Part shown: piece by piece, positions 43,106 to 57,463 of the stretch
Layout of the letters: each line of letters opens with the position of its first letter
How positions within the stretch are numbered: the stretch's first letter is position 1
The notes under the pieces: generated by a model
What the model was told of the DNA's origin: nothing
The model's input: only the letters and a program-made list of their open reading frames with translations
Databases searched by the model: none
NCBI RefSeq assembly: GCF_009763245.1
Contig: NZ_WKJZ01000001.1
Location: forward strand, 372,001-436,000
Direction of reading: 5' to 3'
Source: Pseudomonas xionganensis
GTDB lineage: Bacteria; Pseudomonadota; Gammaproteobacteria; Pseudomonadales; Pseudomonadaceae
Length of the DNA stretch: 64,000 nucleotides
Position numbers and translations under genes: made by a program

Positions 43106-45159
43106 TGAGCGCCCATGATTTTCTTGTAGAGCTGGGCACCGAAGAGCTGCCACCCAAGGCCCTGAAGACCCTGGGCGAAGCCTTCCTCGCAGGCATCGAG
43201 AAGGGCCTGAAAGGCGCCGGCCTGAGCTACAGCGGCGCCCGCTACTACGCCGCACCCCGGCGTCTGGCGGTGCTGGTCGAGCAGCTGGCCAACCAGCAGC
43301 CGGATCGCACCCAGAACCTCGACGGCCCGCCCGTGCAGGCTGCCTTCGACAAGGACGGCAACCCCACCCAGGCCGCCCTGGGTTTCGCCAAGAAATGTGG
43401 CGTCGACCTGGCCGATATAGACCGCAGTGGGCCCAAGCTCAAGTTCAGCCAGCATATCCCGGGCCAGGCCGCCGCCGGCCTGCTGCCCGGCATCGTCGAG
43501 ACCTCGCTGAACGAGCTGCCGATCCCCAAGCGCATGCGCTGGGGTGCGCGCAAGACCGAATTCGTTCGCCCCAGCCAGTGGCTGGTGATGCTGTTCGGTG
43601 ATGAGGTGATCGACTGCGAGATCCTCGCCCAGAAGGCCGGACGCATTTCCCGTGGCCATCGCTTCCACGCCAACCATGAGGTGCGCATCAGCAGCCCGGC
43701 CAGCTACGCCGAAGACCTGCGCAGCGCCTATGTGATTGCCGATTTTGCCGAGCGCCGCGCGCAGATCGCCGCCCGCATCGAACAGCTGGCCACCGCCGAG
43801 CAGGGCAGCGCCATCGTTCCGCCAGCGCTGCTGGATGAAGTCAGCGCCCTGGTGGAGTGGCCGGTGCCGCTGGTCTGCGCCTTCGAGGAGCGTTTCCTTG
43901 AGGTACCCCAGGAAGCCCTGATCACCACCATGCAGGACAACCAGAAGTACTTCTGCCTGCTGGATGCGGGTGGCAAGCTGCTGCCGCGCTTTATCACCGT
44001 GGCCAATATCGAGTCCAAGGACCCGGCGCAGATCGTGGCCGGCAACGAGAAGGTGGTGCGCCCACGCCTGACCGACGCCGAGTTCTTCTTCAAGCAAGAC
44101 AAGAAGCAGAAGCTGGAAAGCTTCAACCTGCGCCTGGCCAATGTGGTGTTCCAGGCTCAGCTCGGTAGCGTGTTCGACAAGGCCCAGCGGGTTTCCGCCC
44201 TGGCCGGTTTTATCGCCCAGCGCATCAAGGGTGACGCCCAGCGCGCCGCCCGCGCCGGCCTGCTGTGCAAGTGCGACCTGGCCAGCGAGATGGTCGGCGA
44301 GTTCCCCGAGATGCAGGGCATCGCCGGCTACTACTACGCCCTCAATGATGGCGAGCCGCAAGACGTGGCCCTGGCCCTCAACGAGCAATATATGCCCCGC
44401 GGTGCCGGCGCCGAGCTGCCCAGCACCCTGACCGGCGCCGCCGTGGCCCTGGCCGACAAGCTGGACACCCTGGTGGGCATCTTCGGCATCGGCATGCTGC
44501 CCACAGGCTCCAAGGACCCCTACGCCCTGCGCCGCGCCGCCTTGGGCGTGCTGCGCATCCTGATTGAGAAGGAACTGGATCTGGATCTGGCCGAGGCCGT
44601 CACCTTCGCCATCGAGCAGTTCGCCGGCAAGGTCAAGGCCGAAGGCCTGGCGCCCCAGGTGTTGGACTTTATCTTCGACCGCCTGCGCGCCCGTTACGAG
44701 GACGAAGGCGTGGACGTGGCCGTGTACCAGGCTGTGCGCGCCGTCAGCCCGACCTCGCCGCTGGACTTCGACCAGCGCGTACAGGCCGTGCAGGCCTTCC
44801 GCAGCCTGCCCCAGGCCGAAGCCCTGGCCGCCGCCAACAAGCGTGTATCGAATATCCTGGCCAAGGCCGAAGGGCAGGTGGCTGCCAGTGTCGAAGCCCA
44901 CTACTTCGACAACCCCAGCGAGTTTGCCCTGAACGCCGCCATCCAGCAGGCCGAGCATGGGGTGCAGCCCCTGGCGGCAGCGCGCCAGTACAACCTGGCC
45001 CTGAGCCAGCTGGCCAACCTGCGCGAGCCGGTGGATGCCTTCTTCGAGGCCGTGCTGGTCAACGCCGAAGACGCCAAGGTCCGCGCCAACCGTTACGCCC
45101 TGTTGGCCAAGCTACGCGGCCTGTTCCTTGGCGTCGCCGATATCTCGGTTTTGGGATAA
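43105..45159 (+). CDS. glyS: Glycyl-tRNA synthetase beta subunit
   Basis: A 684-residue tRNA-binding beta subunit. Family segments are [75 protein letters not shown], and the HD-like region [27 protein letters not shown]. The C-terminal anticodon-binding domain ends [23 protein letters not shown]. Length is standard. It lies between glyQ and a repeat-rich gap before gmhB. Confidence 0.98.
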   Translation: MSAHDFLVELGTEELPPKALKTLGEAFLAGIEKGLKGAGLSYSGARYYAAPRRLAVLVEQLANQQPDRTQNLDGPPVQAAFDKDGNPTQAALGFAKKCGVDLADIDRSGPKLKFSQHIPGQAAAGLLPGIVETSLNELPIPKRMRWGARKTEFVRPSQWLVMLFGDEVIDCEILAQKAGRISRGHRFHANHEVRISSPASYAEDLRSAYVIADFAERRAQIAARIEQLATAEQGSAIVPPALLDEVSALVEWPVPLVCAFEERFLEVPQEALITTMQDNQKYFCLLDAGGKLLPRFITVANIESKDPAQIVAGNEKVVRPRLTDAEFFFKQDKKQKLESFNLRLANVVFQAQLGSVFDKAQRVSALAGFIAQRIKGDAQRAARAGLLCKCDLASEMVGEFPEMQGIAGYYYALNDGEPQDVALALNEQYMPRGAGAELPSTLTGAAVALADKLDTLVGIFGIGMLPTGSKDPYALRRAALGVLRILIEKELDLDLAEAVTFAIEQFAGKVKAEGLAPQVLDFIFDRLRARYEDEGVDVAVYQAVRAVSPTSPLDFDQRVQAVQAFRSLPQAEALAAANKRVSNILAKAEGQVAASVEAHYFDNPSEFALNAAIQQAEHGVQPLAAARQYNLALSQLANLREPVDAFFEAVLVNAEDAKVRANRYALLAKLRGLFLGVADISVLG

Positions 45160-45162
45160 GCG

Positions 45163-45286
45163 ATGGACAAGCCTTCGGCCTGTCCACCCTACGTCCTGAA
45201 TTGATCGTAGGATGGGTGGAGCGCAGCGATACCCATCACCCTGCATATACGATGGGTTACGCCGCATGGCGGCTAACCCATCCTAC
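45163..45286. repeat. GTAGGATGGGT-family hairpins
   Basis: GATGGACAAGCC...GGCCTGTCCACCCTACG is followed by GTAGGATGGGTGG...GATACCCATC, then GATGGGTTACGCCGC...GGCTAACCCATCCTAC. Outer GTAGGATGGGT pairs with the final ACCCATCCTAC region. The block fills the glyS-gmhB gap. Confidence 0.75.
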
Positions 45287-45300
45287 GAAGCTGTGCCGTT

Positions 45301-45834
45301 ATGAAACTGCTGATTCTCGACCGCGACGGCGTGATCAATCACGACTCCGACGCCTATATCAAATCCCTCGACGAGTGGATTCCCATTCCCGGGGCCATCG
45401 AGGCCATCGCTCGCTTGTCCAAGGCCGGATGGACCGTGGCCGTGGCCACCAACCAGTCCGGCCTCGCTCGCGGCTACTACGACGAAGCCACCCTGCAGGC
45501 CATGCACACACGCCTGCGCGAACTGGTGGCGGAGCAGGGTGGTGAACTCGGCCTGATCGTCCACTGCCCCCATGGCCCGGATGACGACTGCAGCTGCCGC
45601 AAACCCAAACCTGGCATGCTGGAGCAGATAGCGGCGTACTATGGCGTCATGCTCAAGGGCATCTGGTTTGTCGGCGACAGCAGCGGTGACCTGAGCGCCG
45701 CCCGGGCCGTCGATTGTCAGCCGGTTCTGGTAAAGACCGGCAAAGGCGAACGTACCCTGGCCAAGCCATTGCCAGCGGGCACCCTGGTATTCGATGATCT
45801 GGCGGCAGTCGCCGACCAGCTCCTCCACTTATAA
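45301..45834 (+). CDS. gmhB: D-glycero-beta-D-manno-heptose-1,7-bisphosphate 7-phosphatase
   Basis: A 177-residue HAD-family phosphatase in ADP-heptose synthesis for the LPS core. HAD motif I is LLILDRDGVINHDSD, motif II VATNQSGLARGYYDE, and motif III/IV KGIWFVGDSSGDLSAARAVDCQPVLVKTGKG. The zinc-binding insert CPHGPDDDCSCRKPKPGML is present, as in GmhB. The ribosome site is weak because the upstream repeat ends close to the ATG. plsC follows after 33 bp. Confidence 0.97.
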   Translation: MKLLILDRDGVINHDSDAYIKSLDEWIPIPGAIEAIARLSKAGWTVAVATNQSGLARGYYDEATLQAMHTRLRELVAEQGGELGLIVHCPHGPDDDCSCRKPKPGMLEQIAAYYGVMLKGIWFVGDSSGDLSAARAVDCQPVLVKTGKGERTLAKPLPAGTLVFDDLAAVADQLLHL

Positions 45835-45867
45835 AGCAGGCCCAGGCCTGCGACGGTAACGCTACCC

Positions 45868-46641
45868 ATGTCGACAGTGCAGGCCTTCAGAACGGTTCTT
45901 TTCTACTTTCTTCTCGCATCCAGCGCCTTTGTCTGGTGCATCATCAGCGTCTTCGTTGCGCCCTTCCTGTCTTTCCGCGCCCGCTACCGCTTCGTGATCC
46001 AGAACTGGTGCCGCTGCGCTGTATGGCTGGCCAAGGTTCTGGTTGGCATCAACTATGAAGTCAAAGGCCTGGAGAACATCCCCGAACAGCCCTGCGTGAT
46101 CCTGGCCAAGCACCAGAGCACCTGGGAAACCTTCTTCCTCTCCGCCCTGTTCGAGCCCCTGAGCCAGGTGCTCAAGCGTGAGCTGCTGTACGTGCCGTTC
46201 TTCGGCTGGGCCATGGCCATGCTCAAGCCCATTGCCATCGACCGCAGCAACCCCAAGGCCGCCCTCAAGCAGCTGGCCAAGCAGGGCCATGAACGCCTGG
46301 GGCAGGGCGCCTGGGTCCTGATCTTCCCGGAAGGCACACGCATTCCCCCAGGCCAGATCGGCAAGTTCAGCCGCGGCGGCGCTGCCCTGGCAGTCAACGC
46401 CAACCTGCCGGTACTGCCGATTGCCCACAATGCCGGGCACTTCTGGCCCAAGCACGGCTGGAGCAAGACCCCCGGCACCATCCAGGTGGTGATCGGCCCG
46501 CTGATGCACGCCCAGGGCGAAGGCCCCCGTGCCATCGCCGAGCTCAACGACCGAGCCTTTGAATGGGTCAGCCAGGCACAACGGGAAATCGGTTCCCTGA
46601 GCGCCAACAGCGTGCCCTGCGAAGCCACTGAAGTGGTCTGA
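45868..46641 (+). CDS. plsC: 1-acyl-sn-glycerol-3-phosphate acyltransferase
   Basis: A 257-residue membrane acyltransferase turning lysophosphatidate into phosphatidate. An N-terminal hydrophobic segment (VLFYFLLASSAFVWCIISVFVAPFL) precedes the PlsC domain: LAKHQSTWETFFLS (H-x4-E variant of H-x4-D), KRELLYVPFFGWAMAMLKPIAIDRSN, and LIFPEGTRIPPGQIGKFSRGGAALA (FPEGTR motif). It is followed by a strong bidirectional terminator shared with gyrB. Confidence 0.96.
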   Translation: MSTVQAFRTVLFYFLLASSAFVWCIISVFVAPFLSFRARYRFVIQNWCRCAVWLAKVLVGINYEVKGLENIPEQPCVILAKHQSTWETFFLSALFEPLSQVLKRELLYVPFFGWAMAMLKPIAIDRSNPKAALKQLAKQGHERLGQGAWVLIFPEGTRIPPGQIGKFSRGGAALAVNANLPVLPIAHNAGHFWPKHGWSKTPGTIQVVIGPLMHAQGEGPRAIAELNDRAFEWVSQAQREIGSLSANSVPCEATEVV

Positions 46642-46648
46642 TCCATTC

Positions 46649-46657
46649 TGTGGATAA
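46649..46657 (-). other. Perfect DnaA box outside the origin
   Basis: TGTGGATAA (minus-strand TTATCCACA) lies just after plsC, about 6.3 kb left of the dnaA start. It is one of seven perfect 9-mers I found, all within 46.6-60.7 kb. Confidence 0.6.
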
Positions 46658-46765
46658 GCTGTGCGTCAAATACCAGCAGAGTGCCATTACAGCTTGCAGT
46701 CTGCTGATTTATATAGCTTTTACCTAATCAGAAAATTTACGCTCTTGGTGCATAAGTATTTGTCA

Positions 46766-46804
46766 GCACATAAAAAACCGGCTTTAAGCCGGTTTTTTAT
46801 GTGC
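46766..46804. terminator. Bidirectional terminator between plsC and gyrB
   Basis: GCACATAAAAAACCGGC-TTTAA-GCCGGTTTTTTATGTGC is a perfect 17-bp inverted repeat with A/T runs on both sides. It ends both the plsC transcript (plus) and the gyrB transcript (minus). Confidence 0.93.
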
Positions 46805-46812
46805 GCATTGGA

Positions 46813-50338
<3,526 letters not shown>

Positions 50339-50345
50339 GCAACTA

Positions 50346-51449
50346 TTACAGACGCATCGGCATAACGACGTAAGAGGAATCGTCGTTGTCGGCTTCCTGC
50401 ACCAGGGCACTGCTGTTGGCATCAGAGAGAATCAGACGCACCTGTTCGGTGGTCATCACGCTCAGCACATCGAGCAGGTAGCTGACGTTGAAACCGATTT
50501 CCAGAGAGCTGCCATTGTAGTCCACCAGGATTTCTTCTTCGGCTTCTTCCTGCTCCGGGTTGTTGGCCTGAATTTTCAGCAGACCAGATTCCAGTTGCAG
50601 ACGGATGCCACGGTACTTCTCGTTGGAGAGAATCGCCGTGCGGCTAAAGGCTTCACGCAGGCCCTGACGATCAGCCACCACCAGCTTGTCGCCGCCACGG
50701 GGCAACACGCGCTCGTAGTCGGGGAACTTGCCGTCGACCAGCTTGGAGGTGAAGGTAAACTCACCAGTGGTGGCGCGAATGTGGTGCTGACCGAGCACGA
50801 TGCTGACGTTTCCATCCTGCTCAGTGAGCAGACGTGCCAGCTCCAGGATACCTTTTCGCGGCACGATAACCTGATGCTTGCCGTCCTGTTCGATGGCCGC
50901 TTCCATGGAACACATGGCCAGACGGTGACCATCGGTGGCTACCGCGCGCAACAGACCGCTTTGCACTTCCAGCAGCATGCCGTTGAGGTAGTAGCGCACA
51001 TCCTGCTGGGCCATGGCGAAGCTGGTGCGCTCGATCAGGCGACGTACCTTGCTCTGCACCAGGTTGAAGGTCAAAGAGCCGGGACCTTCTTCGACCGTGG
51101 GGAAATCGTTGGCCGGCAGGGTGGAAAGGGTAAAGCGGCTACGCCCGGCCTTGACCAGCAGCTTCTGCTCGTCGATGCGGATATCGATCAGGGCATCACT
51201 GGGCAGGCTTTTGCAGATGTCCATCAGCTTGCGCGCCGGTACGGTGATCTCGCCTGGCTCGGCCGGCTCCTCCAGGGTGACACGGCCCACCAGCTCGACC
51301 TCAAGGTCGGTACCGGTCAGGGACAATTGCTGGCCTTCGACCACCAGCAGCACATTGGAGAGCACTGGCAAGGTCTGGCGTCGTTCCACGACACCAGCGA
51401 CCAGTTGCAGGGGTTTCAACAGGGCTTCGCGTTGAATGGTGAAATGCAT
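50346..51449 (-). CDS. dnaN: DNA polymerase III beta sliding clamp
   Basis: A 367-residue processivity clamp made of three similar domains. Recognisable segments are [56 protein letters not shown] followed by VATDGHRLA, and the C-terminal [26 protein letters not shown] lies 7 bp before the ATG. It follows dnaA after 31 bp and precedes recF by 7 bp in the same transcript. Confidence 0.99.
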   Translation of the reverse strand: MHFTIQREALLKPLQLVAGVVERRQTLPVLSNVLLVVEGQQLSLTGTDLEVELVGRVTLEEPAEPGEITVPARKLMDICKSLPSDALIDIRIDEQKLLVKAGRSRFTLSTLPANDFPTVEEGPGSLTFNLVQSKVRRLIERTSFAMAQQDVRYYLNGMLLEVQSGLLRAVATDGHRLAMCSMEAAIEQDGKHQVIVPRKGILELARLLTEQDGNVSIVLGQHHIRATTGEFTFTSKLVDGKFPDYERVLPRGGDKLVVADRQGLREAFSRTAILSNEKYRGIRLQLESGLLKIQANNPEQEEAEEEILVDYNGSSLEIGFNVSYLLDVLSVMTTEQVRLILSDANSSALVQEADNDDSSYVVMPMRL

Positions 51450-51480
51450 GGTCTAGTCCCTTGCCTAGTGGAGTCGCGGA

Positions 51481-52965
51481 TTAAGTAGTCAGCGTGCGCA
51501 GCAAATTCTTGTAGTCCTCGCGGATGTCCGCGTCGGATTCCCTAAGTTCAGCAATCTTACGGCAAGCATGCAATACCGTCGTGTGATCGCGCCCACCAAA
51601 GGCATCGCCAATTTCCGGCAGACTGTGATTGGTCAGCTCCTTGGACAACGCCATGGCCACCTGACGCGGTCGCGCCACCGAACGAGAACGGCGCTTGGAA
51701 AGCAGGTCGGAAATCTTGATCTTGTAGTACTCGGCCGTGGTGCGCTGGATATTGTCGATGCTGACCAGTTTGTCCTGCAGGGCGAGCAGATCCTTGAGCG
51801 ATTCGCGAATCAGTTCGATGGTGATATCACGGCCCATGAAGTGCGAGTGGGCAATCACCCGTTTCAGCGCGCCTTCCAGCTCGCGCACGTTGGAGCGAAT
51901 GCGCTGTGCAATAAAGAAGGCGGCGTCGTGGGGCAGATCGACTTTGGCCTGGTCGGCCTTCTTCATCAGGATCGCCACCCGGGTTTCCAGCTCCGGCGGC
52001 TCCACTGCCACGGTCAGGCCCCAGCCGAAGCGTGATTTCAGGCGCTCTTCCAGGCCTTCGATCTCCTTCGGGTAGCGGTCACTGGTGAGAATCACCTGCT
52101 GACCGCCTTCGAGCAGGGCGTTGAAGGTGTGGAAAAACTCTTCCTGAGAACGCTCTTTCTTGGCGAAGAACTGGATGTCGTCGATCAGCAGCGCATCCAC
52201 CGAACGGTAGAAGCGCTTGAATTCGTTGATCGCATTGAGCTGCAACGCCTTGACCATGTCGGCGACAAAGCGCTCGGAATGCAGGTAGACCACCTTGGCG
52301 TTGGGGTTCTTGGCCAGCAGATGGTTGCCCACCGCATGCATCAGGTGAGTCTTGCCCAGGCCCACACCCCCATAGAGGAACAGCGGGTTGTAACCGTGCT
52401 TGGGGTTATCCGCCACCTGCCAAGCTGCGGCGCGGGCCAACTGGTTGGACTTGCCCTCGACGAAGTTGTCGAAGGTAAAGGTCCGATTCAGATAACTGGT
52501 GTGCTTGAGCGCGCCTTCGACCTGCACGGTCCGTTCTGTGCGTGCCGGCTGCTGGGAGGGACTGCTGGCCGGCGACACATGCACGTGCGCGGTGTTGGCG
52601 TTAAAGGCGTCCTGAGTGTTCGACTGCCGGGACGTCTGTGCCAGCGGCTCGTTGAGCGGCGCCGCGCTGGCAGCTGCTGGAGCTGCCGTGCTGGGCGCCA
52701 CAGAACGTGCTGCAGCGCCACGCTTGCTACCTATCAATAAGGAAAGGGCGGGGACCAGGCCATTGGTACGTTCGCCGAGCAACTCCAGCAGACGGGTCAG
52801 GTATTTCTCGTTGACCCAGTCGAGCACAAAGCGGTTTGGCGCGTAGACACGCAGCTCATCGCCTTCCGCTTCGACCTGCAACGGTCGGATCCAGGTGTTG
52901 AATTGCTGGGCAGGCAGTTCGTCGCGCAGAAGTTCCACGCACTGCTGCCAAAGTTCCACAGACAC
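51481..52965 (-). CDS. dnaA: Chromosomal replication initiator DnaA
   Basis: A 494-residue initiator. Domain I is [25 protein letters not shown]; domain II is an Ala/Pro/Ser-rich linker (about 90-160). The AAA+ domain III holds [22 protein letters not shown] (Walker A) and [14 protein letters not shown] (Walker B). Domain IV has the DnaA-box-binding helix [15 protein letters not shown]. The start is GTG 52965. TACAAT on the minus strand (53015-53010) is a likely -10, and a perfect DnaA box at 53032-53040 sits just upstream of it, which would allow self-repression. Confidence 0.99.
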   Translation of the reverse strand: MSVELWQQCVELLRDELPAQQFNTWIRPLQVEAEGDELRVYAPNRFVLDWVNEKYLTRLLELLGERTNGLVPALSLLIGSKRGAAARSVAPSTAAPAAASAAPLNEPLAQTSRQSNTQDAFNANTAHVHVSPASSPSQQPARTERTVQVEGALKHTSYLNRTFTFDNFVEGKSNQLARAAAWQVADNPKHGYNPLFLYGGVGLGKTHLMHAVGNHLLAKNPNAKVVYLHSERFVADMVKALQLNAINEFKRFYRSVDALLIDDIQFFAKKERSQEEFFHTFNALLEGGQQVILTSDRYPKEIEGLEERLKSRFGWGLTVAVEPPELETRVAILMKKADQAKVDLPHDAAFFIAQRIRSNVRELEGALKRVIAHSHFMGRDITIELIRESLKDLLALQDKLVSIDNIQRTTAEYYKIKISDLLSKRRSRSVARPRQVAMALSKELTNHSLPEIGDAFGGRDHTTVLHACRKIAELRESDADIREDYKNLLRTLTT

Positions 52966-53489
52966 AGGCGTCCCCTAATGGAAAGGCGGTGAGGCAAAAA
53001 CAAGCCGCCATTGTAGTCCCGGGCAGACAAGTTATCCACATGAAAACGCCGATGCAGCCAAGGAAAATCAATGCCTTATTGACTCACGGGGTAATCCTGT
53101 ACGGACTCATAAAACCTGTGGATAAACGTTCTTGAGCCCTGCATATAAGCCTGTGGGCAGACCCGTTGAAAACCTGCCTGTGGGTAAATCAGCCTTTCAT
53201 ACCCAGCTTGTACGCCCTGATCACACAGTTGCCCCAAAGCTTTTCGACAGGCTTCAGGTTCCGGAAAGCGCCCATCAGCAAAGGGCTGCAGGCACTTATG
53301 CACAGCTCATGTGCCGACTAATAGCTTTAAACGCTACTAAACATCTTTAAAGATTTTCTTCACTATATTCTTTTATTCAGGAAAAGCGCTGGTTGGAAAT
53401 TGACCTGACCCGCTGGTTTCTCTAGAATTGCCGGTCTCTTAAAAACGGGGGCCATTCCGGCCCGTAGTCGACCACCCAGGTACCGCACC
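52966..53489. other. Replication origin region oriC (dnaA-rpmH)
   Basis: This 524-bp gene-free region has perfect DnaA boxes at 53032-53040 (plus) and 53117-53125 (minus), and variant boxes TGTGGGTAA at 53179-53187 and TTATGCACA at 53296-53304. An AT-rich stretch at about 53315-53400 (TTTAAACGCTACTAAACATC, then ATTTTCTTCACTATATTC) is a candidate unwinding element. The position between dnaA and rpmH is where Pseudomonas origins have been mapped. The rpmH promoter lies at the right end. Confidence 0.9.
53400..53428 (+). promoter_or_regulatory. Sigma-70 promoter of rpmH-rnpA
   Basis: TTGACC at 53400-53405 and TAGAAT at 53423-53428 are separated by exactly 17 bp, close to consensus. It lies 62 bp upstream of the rpmH start and follows the AT-rich part of the origin. 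Confidence 0.85.
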
Positions 53490-53624
53490 ATGAAACGTAC
53501 TTTCCAACCCAGCACTATCAAACGCGCCCGCACCCACGGTTTCCGTGCCCGTATGGCCACCAAGAACGGCCGTGCTGTCCTGTCGCGTCGCCGCGCCAAG
53601 GGCCGTAAGCGTCTGACCGTCTAA
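53490..53624 (+). CDS. rpmH: 50S ribosomal protein L34
   Basis: A 44-residue, very basic protein starting [20 protein letters not shown] and ending [10 protein letters not shown], the normal L34 sequence. The ATG at 53490 follows a CAGG site (53477-53480). It is the first gene to the right of the origin and heads rpmH-rnpA-yidD-yidC. It is too short to stand out without knowing the family, but the identity is unmistakable. Confidence 0.99.
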   Translation: MKRTFQPSTIKRARTHGFRARMATKNGRAVLSRRRAKGRKRLTV

Positions 53625-53635
53625 ATCCCGTTCTT

Positions 53636-54040
53636 GTGGTGAGTCGAGACTTCAGTCGGGCAAAGCGTCTGCTAACCCCCCGACAGTTCAAGGCAGTCTT
53701 CGACTCCCCTAGCGGTAAAGCTCCGGGCAAAAATGTCCTGCTGCTCGCGCGCAACAACGAGCTCGATCACCCCCGTTTGGGCCTGGTGATTGGCAAGAAG
53801 AGCGTCAAGCTCGCTGTTGAGCGCAATCGCCTGAAACGCCAGATCCGTGAATCCTTTCGCCTCAACCAGGACAAACTGGTGGGCTGGGATATCGTGGTGG
53901 TAGCGCGCAAGGGCTTGGGCGATCTGGAAAACACCGAACTGGCTGAACAGTTTGGCAAACTCTGGAAACGCCTGGCACGCAGCAAGGTCACGCCCGCAGT
54001 TACTGCCCCAGCCGGGATAAGCGACTGTCCCGATGCGTAA
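53636..54040 (+). CDS. rnpA: Ribonuclease P protein component
   Basis: A 134-residue basic protein that binds RNase P RNA and helps process tRNA 5' ends. The conserved RNR motif is in [18 protein letters not shown], and [17 protein letters not shown] and [12 protein letters not shown] are typical. The start is GTG-GTG (53636 or 53639). It follows rpmH by 11 bp and overlaps yidD by 8 bp. Confidence 0.97.
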   Translation: MVSRDFSRAKRLLTPRQFKAVFDSPSGKAPGKNVLLLARNNELDHPRLGLVIGKKSVKLAVERNRLKRQIRESFRLNQDKLVGWDIVVVARKGLGDLENTELAEQFGKLWKRLARSKVTPAVTAPAGISDCPDA

Positions 54041-54278
54041 ACTGGCCCTGCTTCCCATCCAGTTCTACCGCTACGCCATCAGCCCTTTGATGGCCAGTCA
54101 CTGTCGCTTCTATCCAAGCTGTTCCTGCTACGCGCAAGAGGCCATTGAGCAATATGGTGTCCTGCGCGGTGGCTGGCTGGCTGCTCGTCGGCTTGGTCGC
54201 TGTCATCCGTGGAATCCCGGCGGCTACGATCCGGTTCCACCCGTGCAATCCTCCCGTTCCTCTTCGATGGCCGAATAA
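54033..54278 (+). CDS. yidD: Membrane protein insertion efficiency factor
   Basis: An 81-residue protein of the YidD family: [39 protein letters not shown], then [21 protein letters not shown]. The conserved cysteines and amphipathic N-terminus are present. It assists YidC-dependent membrane insertion. It overlaps rnpA by 8 bp and ends 2 bp before yidC, so all are co-expressed. Confidence 0.96.
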   Translation: MRKLALLPIQFYRYAISPLMASHCRFYPSCSCYAQEAIEQYGVLRGGWLAARRLGRCHPWNPGGYDPVPPVQSSRSSSMAE

Positions 54279-54280
54279 TC

Positions 54281-56020
54281 ATGGATATTCAACGTTCGAT
54301 CCTGATCGTCGCCCTGGCAGTCGTGTCCTACCTGATGGTCCTGCAATGGAATCAGGATTATGGGCAGGCAGAACTGCCGCAGCAGGCGCAGTCAGCCAAT
54401 GTGACCATTCCCGCCTTGCCGGACAGCATTCCAGGTGCTGAAAGCAGCGCCGACGATATCCCCAGCGCCGTGGTTGAACCCAGTGCCGCCAGCGTGATGC
54501 CGGCCGCCGTCAGCGATCAGCTGATCCGGGTCAAGACCGACGTACTGGATCTGGCCATTGATCCGCGCGGCGGTGACGTGGTGCAACTGCGTCTGCCGCA
54601 GTACCCACGTCGTCAGGATCGTCCGGACGTGCCCTTCCAGCTGTTCGATAACGGTGGCGAGCGTACCTACCTGGCGCAAAGCGGCCTGATCGGTGTCAAT
54701 GCTCCGGACAAGTCCAGTGGTCGAGCGCTGTGGGCCAGTGAGAAACAGAGCTACGAACTGGCCGAAGGCCAGGACAGCCTGATTGTCGATCTGACCCTGA
54801 GCGAAGAGGGCGTCAATTACATCAAGCGCTTTACCTTCAAGCGTGGGCTCAATCCGGAGTGCTCACCGCGCGAGCAGGAGCAGAAGAAGACCGGCTGTGT
54901 GGATCCTGCGGCCTACCAGCTGACGATCACTTACCTGATCGACAACCAGAGCGGGCAGACCTGGAGCGGCAATATGTTCGCCCAGCTCAAGCGCGATAGC
55001 AGTGGCGATCCGTCCTCCACCACTGCCACCGGCACGGCCACCTACCTGGGCGGCGCGCTGTGGACGGCGGAAGAGCCGTACAAGAAAGTGTCGATGAGCG
55101 ATATCGACAAGCAACCCTTTAAAGAAAGCGTTCAAGGAGGCTGGGTTGCCTGGCTGCAGCACTACTTCGTTACCGCCTGGGTTCCCAGCAAAGACAGCAC
55201 CAACCAGGTACAGACCCGCAAGGATAGCCAGGGCAACTACATCGTCGGTTTTACCGGCCCGTCCATTCAGGTTGCAGCCGGCGCTCAAGCCGAAACCAGC
55301 GCCATTCTCTATGCGGGACCGAAACTTCAAGGTCACCTGGAAGAGCTGTCGCCAGGACTTGAGCTGACCGTCGACTACGGTTTCCTGTGGTTCCTCGCCC
55401 AGCCGATCTTCTGGCTGCTGGAAGCGATCCACGGCCTGCTCGGCAACTGGGGCTGGTCGATCATCTTTCTGACCATCATCATCAAGCTGATCTTCTTCCC
55501 GCTTTCGGCCGCCAGCTACAAGTCCATGGCGCGCATGCGTGCGGTGGCGCCTAAGCTGGCCCAGCTGAAGGAGCAGCATGGCGACGACCGGCAGAAGATG
55601 TCCCAGGCCATGATGGAGCTGTACAAGAAGGAGAAGATCAATCCCCTGGGCGGCTGCCTGCCGATCCTGGTGCAGATGCCGGTCTTCCTCGCCCTCTACT
55701 GGGTACTGCTGGAATCCGTGGAAATGCGCCAGGCGCCCTGGCTGCTGTGGATTACCGACCTGGCGATCAAGGATCCCTACTTCATCCTGCCGATCATCAT
55801 GGGCGCCACCATGTTTATTCAGCAGCAGCTCAACCCGACTCCGCCGGACCCGATGCAGGCCAAGGTGTTGAAGATGATGCCAATTATCTTCACCTTCTTC
55901 TTCCTCTGGTTCCCGGCCGGTCTGGTGCTGTACTGGGTGGTCAACAACGTCCTGTCCATTGCCCAGCAGTGGTACATTACGCGCAAGATCGAAGCGGCAA
56001 CCAAGGCGGCCAGTGCCTGA
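54281..56020 (+). CDS. yidC: Membrane protein insertase YidC
   Basis: A 579-residue inner-membrane insertase. The N-terminal helix is DIQRSILIVALAVVSYLMVLQW; a large periplasmic domain covers about 25-355; then five core helices begin at YGFLWFLAQPIFWLLEAIHG. The core includes SAASYKSMARMRAVAPKLAQLKE and GGCLPILVQMPVFLALYWVL. No clear ribosome site precedes the ATG, which lies 2 bp after yidD, suggesting coupling. A strong terminator follows. Confidence 0.98.
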   Translation: MDIQRSILIVALAVVSYLMVLQWNQDYGQAELPQQAQSANVTIPALPDSIPGAESSADDIPSAVVEPSAASVMPAAVSDQLIRVKTDVLDLAIDPRGGDVVQLRLPQYPRRQDRPDVPFQLFDNGGERTYLAQSGLIGVNAPDKSSGRALWASEKQSYELAEGQDSLIVDLTLSEEGVNYIKRFTFKRGLNPECSPREQEQKKTGCVDPAAYQLTITYLIDNQSGQTWSGNMFAQLKRDSSGDPSSTTATGTATYLGGALWTAEEPYKKVSMSDIDKQPFKESVQGGWVAWLQHYFVTAWVPSKDSTNQVQTRKDSQGNYIVGFTGPSIQVAAGAQAETSAILYAGPKLQGHLEELSPGLELTVDYGFLWFLAQPIFWLLEAIHGLLGNWGWSIIFLTIIIKLIFFPLSAASYKSMARMRAVAPKLAQLKEQHGDDRQKMSQAMMELYKKEKINPLGGCLPILVQMPVFLALYWVLLESVEMRQAPWLLWITDLAIKDPYFILPIIMGATMFIQQQLNPTPPDPMQAKVLKMMPIIFTFFFLWFPAGLVLYWVVNNVLSIAQQWYITRKIEAATKAASA

Positions 56021-56042
56021 GTTGCAATGACTTCTAAGCTGT

Positions 56043-56073
56043 AACAAACGCCCCTTTTCAGGGGCGTTTTGTT
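56043..56073 (+). terminator. Terminator after yidC
   Basis: AACAAACGCCCC-TTTTCA-GGGGCGTTTTGTT is a stem of about 12 bp ending in T residues, placed between yidC and mnmE. Confidence 0.88.
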
Positions 56074-56095
56074 ATGTCGTTTGCAGGAGAGCCCT

Positions 56096-57463
56096 ATGCC
56101 CAGCGTCACCGAAACCATCGCCGCCGTCGCCACCGCCCAGGGCCGTGGTGGGGTGGGCATCGTGCGGGTCTCTGGGCCTCTGGTCGGCGCACTGGCCAGG
56201 GCCATTTGCCAGCGAGAGCTAAAACCCCGCTATGCCCATTACGGCCCCTTCTTCGCCGAGGCCGGGCAGGTGCTGGATGAGGGCCTGGCCCTGTACTTTC
56301 CGGGACCGAACTCCTTTACCGGCGAAGACGTGCTGGAGTTGCAGGGCCATGGTGGGCCGGTGGTGCTGGATCTGCTGCTGCGTCGTTGCCTGCAACTCGG
56401 TGCACGCCTGGCGCGCCCCGGGGAGTTCAGCGAGCGCGCCTTTCTTAACGACAAGCTCGACCTGGCCCAGGCCGAGGCGATTGCCGATCTGATCGAAGCC
56501 AGCTCCGAACAGGCCGCGCGCAATGCCCTGCGCTCGCTGCAGGGCGAATTCTCCCGCCGCGTACATGGCCTGACCGAACGCCTGATCAGTCTGCGTATCT
56601 ATGTGGAAGCGGCCATCGACTTCCCCGAGGAAGAAATCGATTTTCTTGCCGATGGCCATGTGCTGAATCTGCTCGATGGCGTACGTAGCGACCTGGTGGG
56701 CGTGCTACGTGAGGCCGGGCAAGGCGCCCTGCTGCGCGACGGCATGACCGTGGTGATCGCCGGCCGGCCGAATGCCGGCAAGTCCAGCCTGCTTAATGCC
56801 CTGGCCGGGCGTGAAGCGGCCATCGTCACCGAGATCGCCGGTACCACCCGCGATGTGCTGCGTGAACATATCCATATCGACGGTATGCCCCTGCATGTAG
56901 TCGATACCGCCGGCCTGCGCGATACCGAGGATCAGGTGGAGCGCATCGGCGTGGAACGTGCACTAAAGGCCATTGCCGAAGCCGACCGCATCCTGCTGGT
57001 GGTGGATGCCACCGCCCCCGAAGCGGCCGATCCCTTTGCCCTGTGGCCGGAGTTTCTCGACCAGCGTCCCGACCCGGCCAAGGTCACCCTGATCCGCAAC
57101 AAGGCCGACCTCTCAGGAGAAAGCGTCGGACTGGAGAGCTGCGCTGATGGCCATATCACCATCAGCTTGTCGGCCAAATCCACCGAGGGGCTGGATCTGC
57201 TCAGGGAACATCTAAAGGCTTGCATGGGCTACGAACAGACAGCGGAAAGCAGTTTTAGCGCCCGTCGTCGCCATCTGGAAGCGCTGCGTCAGGCGGCCAG
57301 CCACCTTGAACATGGTCACGCCCAACTGACCCTGGCCGGGGCCGGCGAACTGCTGGCCGAAGACCTGCGCATGGCGCAACAGGCACTGGGTGAGATCACC
57401 GGCGCGTTCAGTTCCGATGACCTGCTGGGGCGGATCTTCTCCAGTTTCTGCATCGGTAAATGA
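56096..57463 (+). CDS. mnmE: tRNA U34 modification GTPase MnmE
   Basis: A 455-residue GTPase that, with MnmG, adds the (carboxymethyl)aminomethyl group to U34 of certain tRNAs. The N-terminal folate-binding domain shows [21 protein letters not shown]; the helical domain encloses the G domain with [18 protein letters not shown] (G1), [10 protein letters not shown] (G2), [12 protein letters not shown] (G3) and IRNKADL (G4); the C-terminus is FCIGK with the catalytic-domain Cys. AGGAGAG precedes ATG 56096. The partner mnmG lies downstream across a DnaA-box-rich gap. Confidence 0.98.
   Translation: MPSVTETIAAVATAQGRGGVGIVRVSGPLVGALARAICQRELKPRYAHYGPFFAEAGQVLDEGLALYFPGPNSFTGEDVLELQGHGGPVVLDLLLRRCLQLGARLARPGEFSERAFLNDKLDLAQAEAIADLIEASSEQAARNALRSLQGEFSRRVHGLTERLISLRIYVEAAIDFPEEEIDFLADGHVLNLLDGVRSDLVGVLREAGQGALLRDGMTVVIAGRPNAGKSSLLNALAGREAAIVTEIAGTTRDVLREHIHIDGMPLHVVDTAGLRDTEDQVERIGVERALKAIAEADRILLVVDATAPEAADPFALWPEFLDQRPDPAKVTLIRNKADLSGESVGLESCADGHITISLSAKSTEGLDLLREHLKACMGYEQTAESSFSARRRHLEALRQAASHLEHGHAQLTLAGAGELLAEDLRMAQQALGEITGAFSSDDLLGRIFSSFCIGK

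Noticed and set aside
42044-43255. Upstream extension of tag across glyQ
   Set aside because: Tag begins MPRCFWC with its zinc Cys4 at 42043 and a good ribosome site; the extension is the antisense of glyQ.
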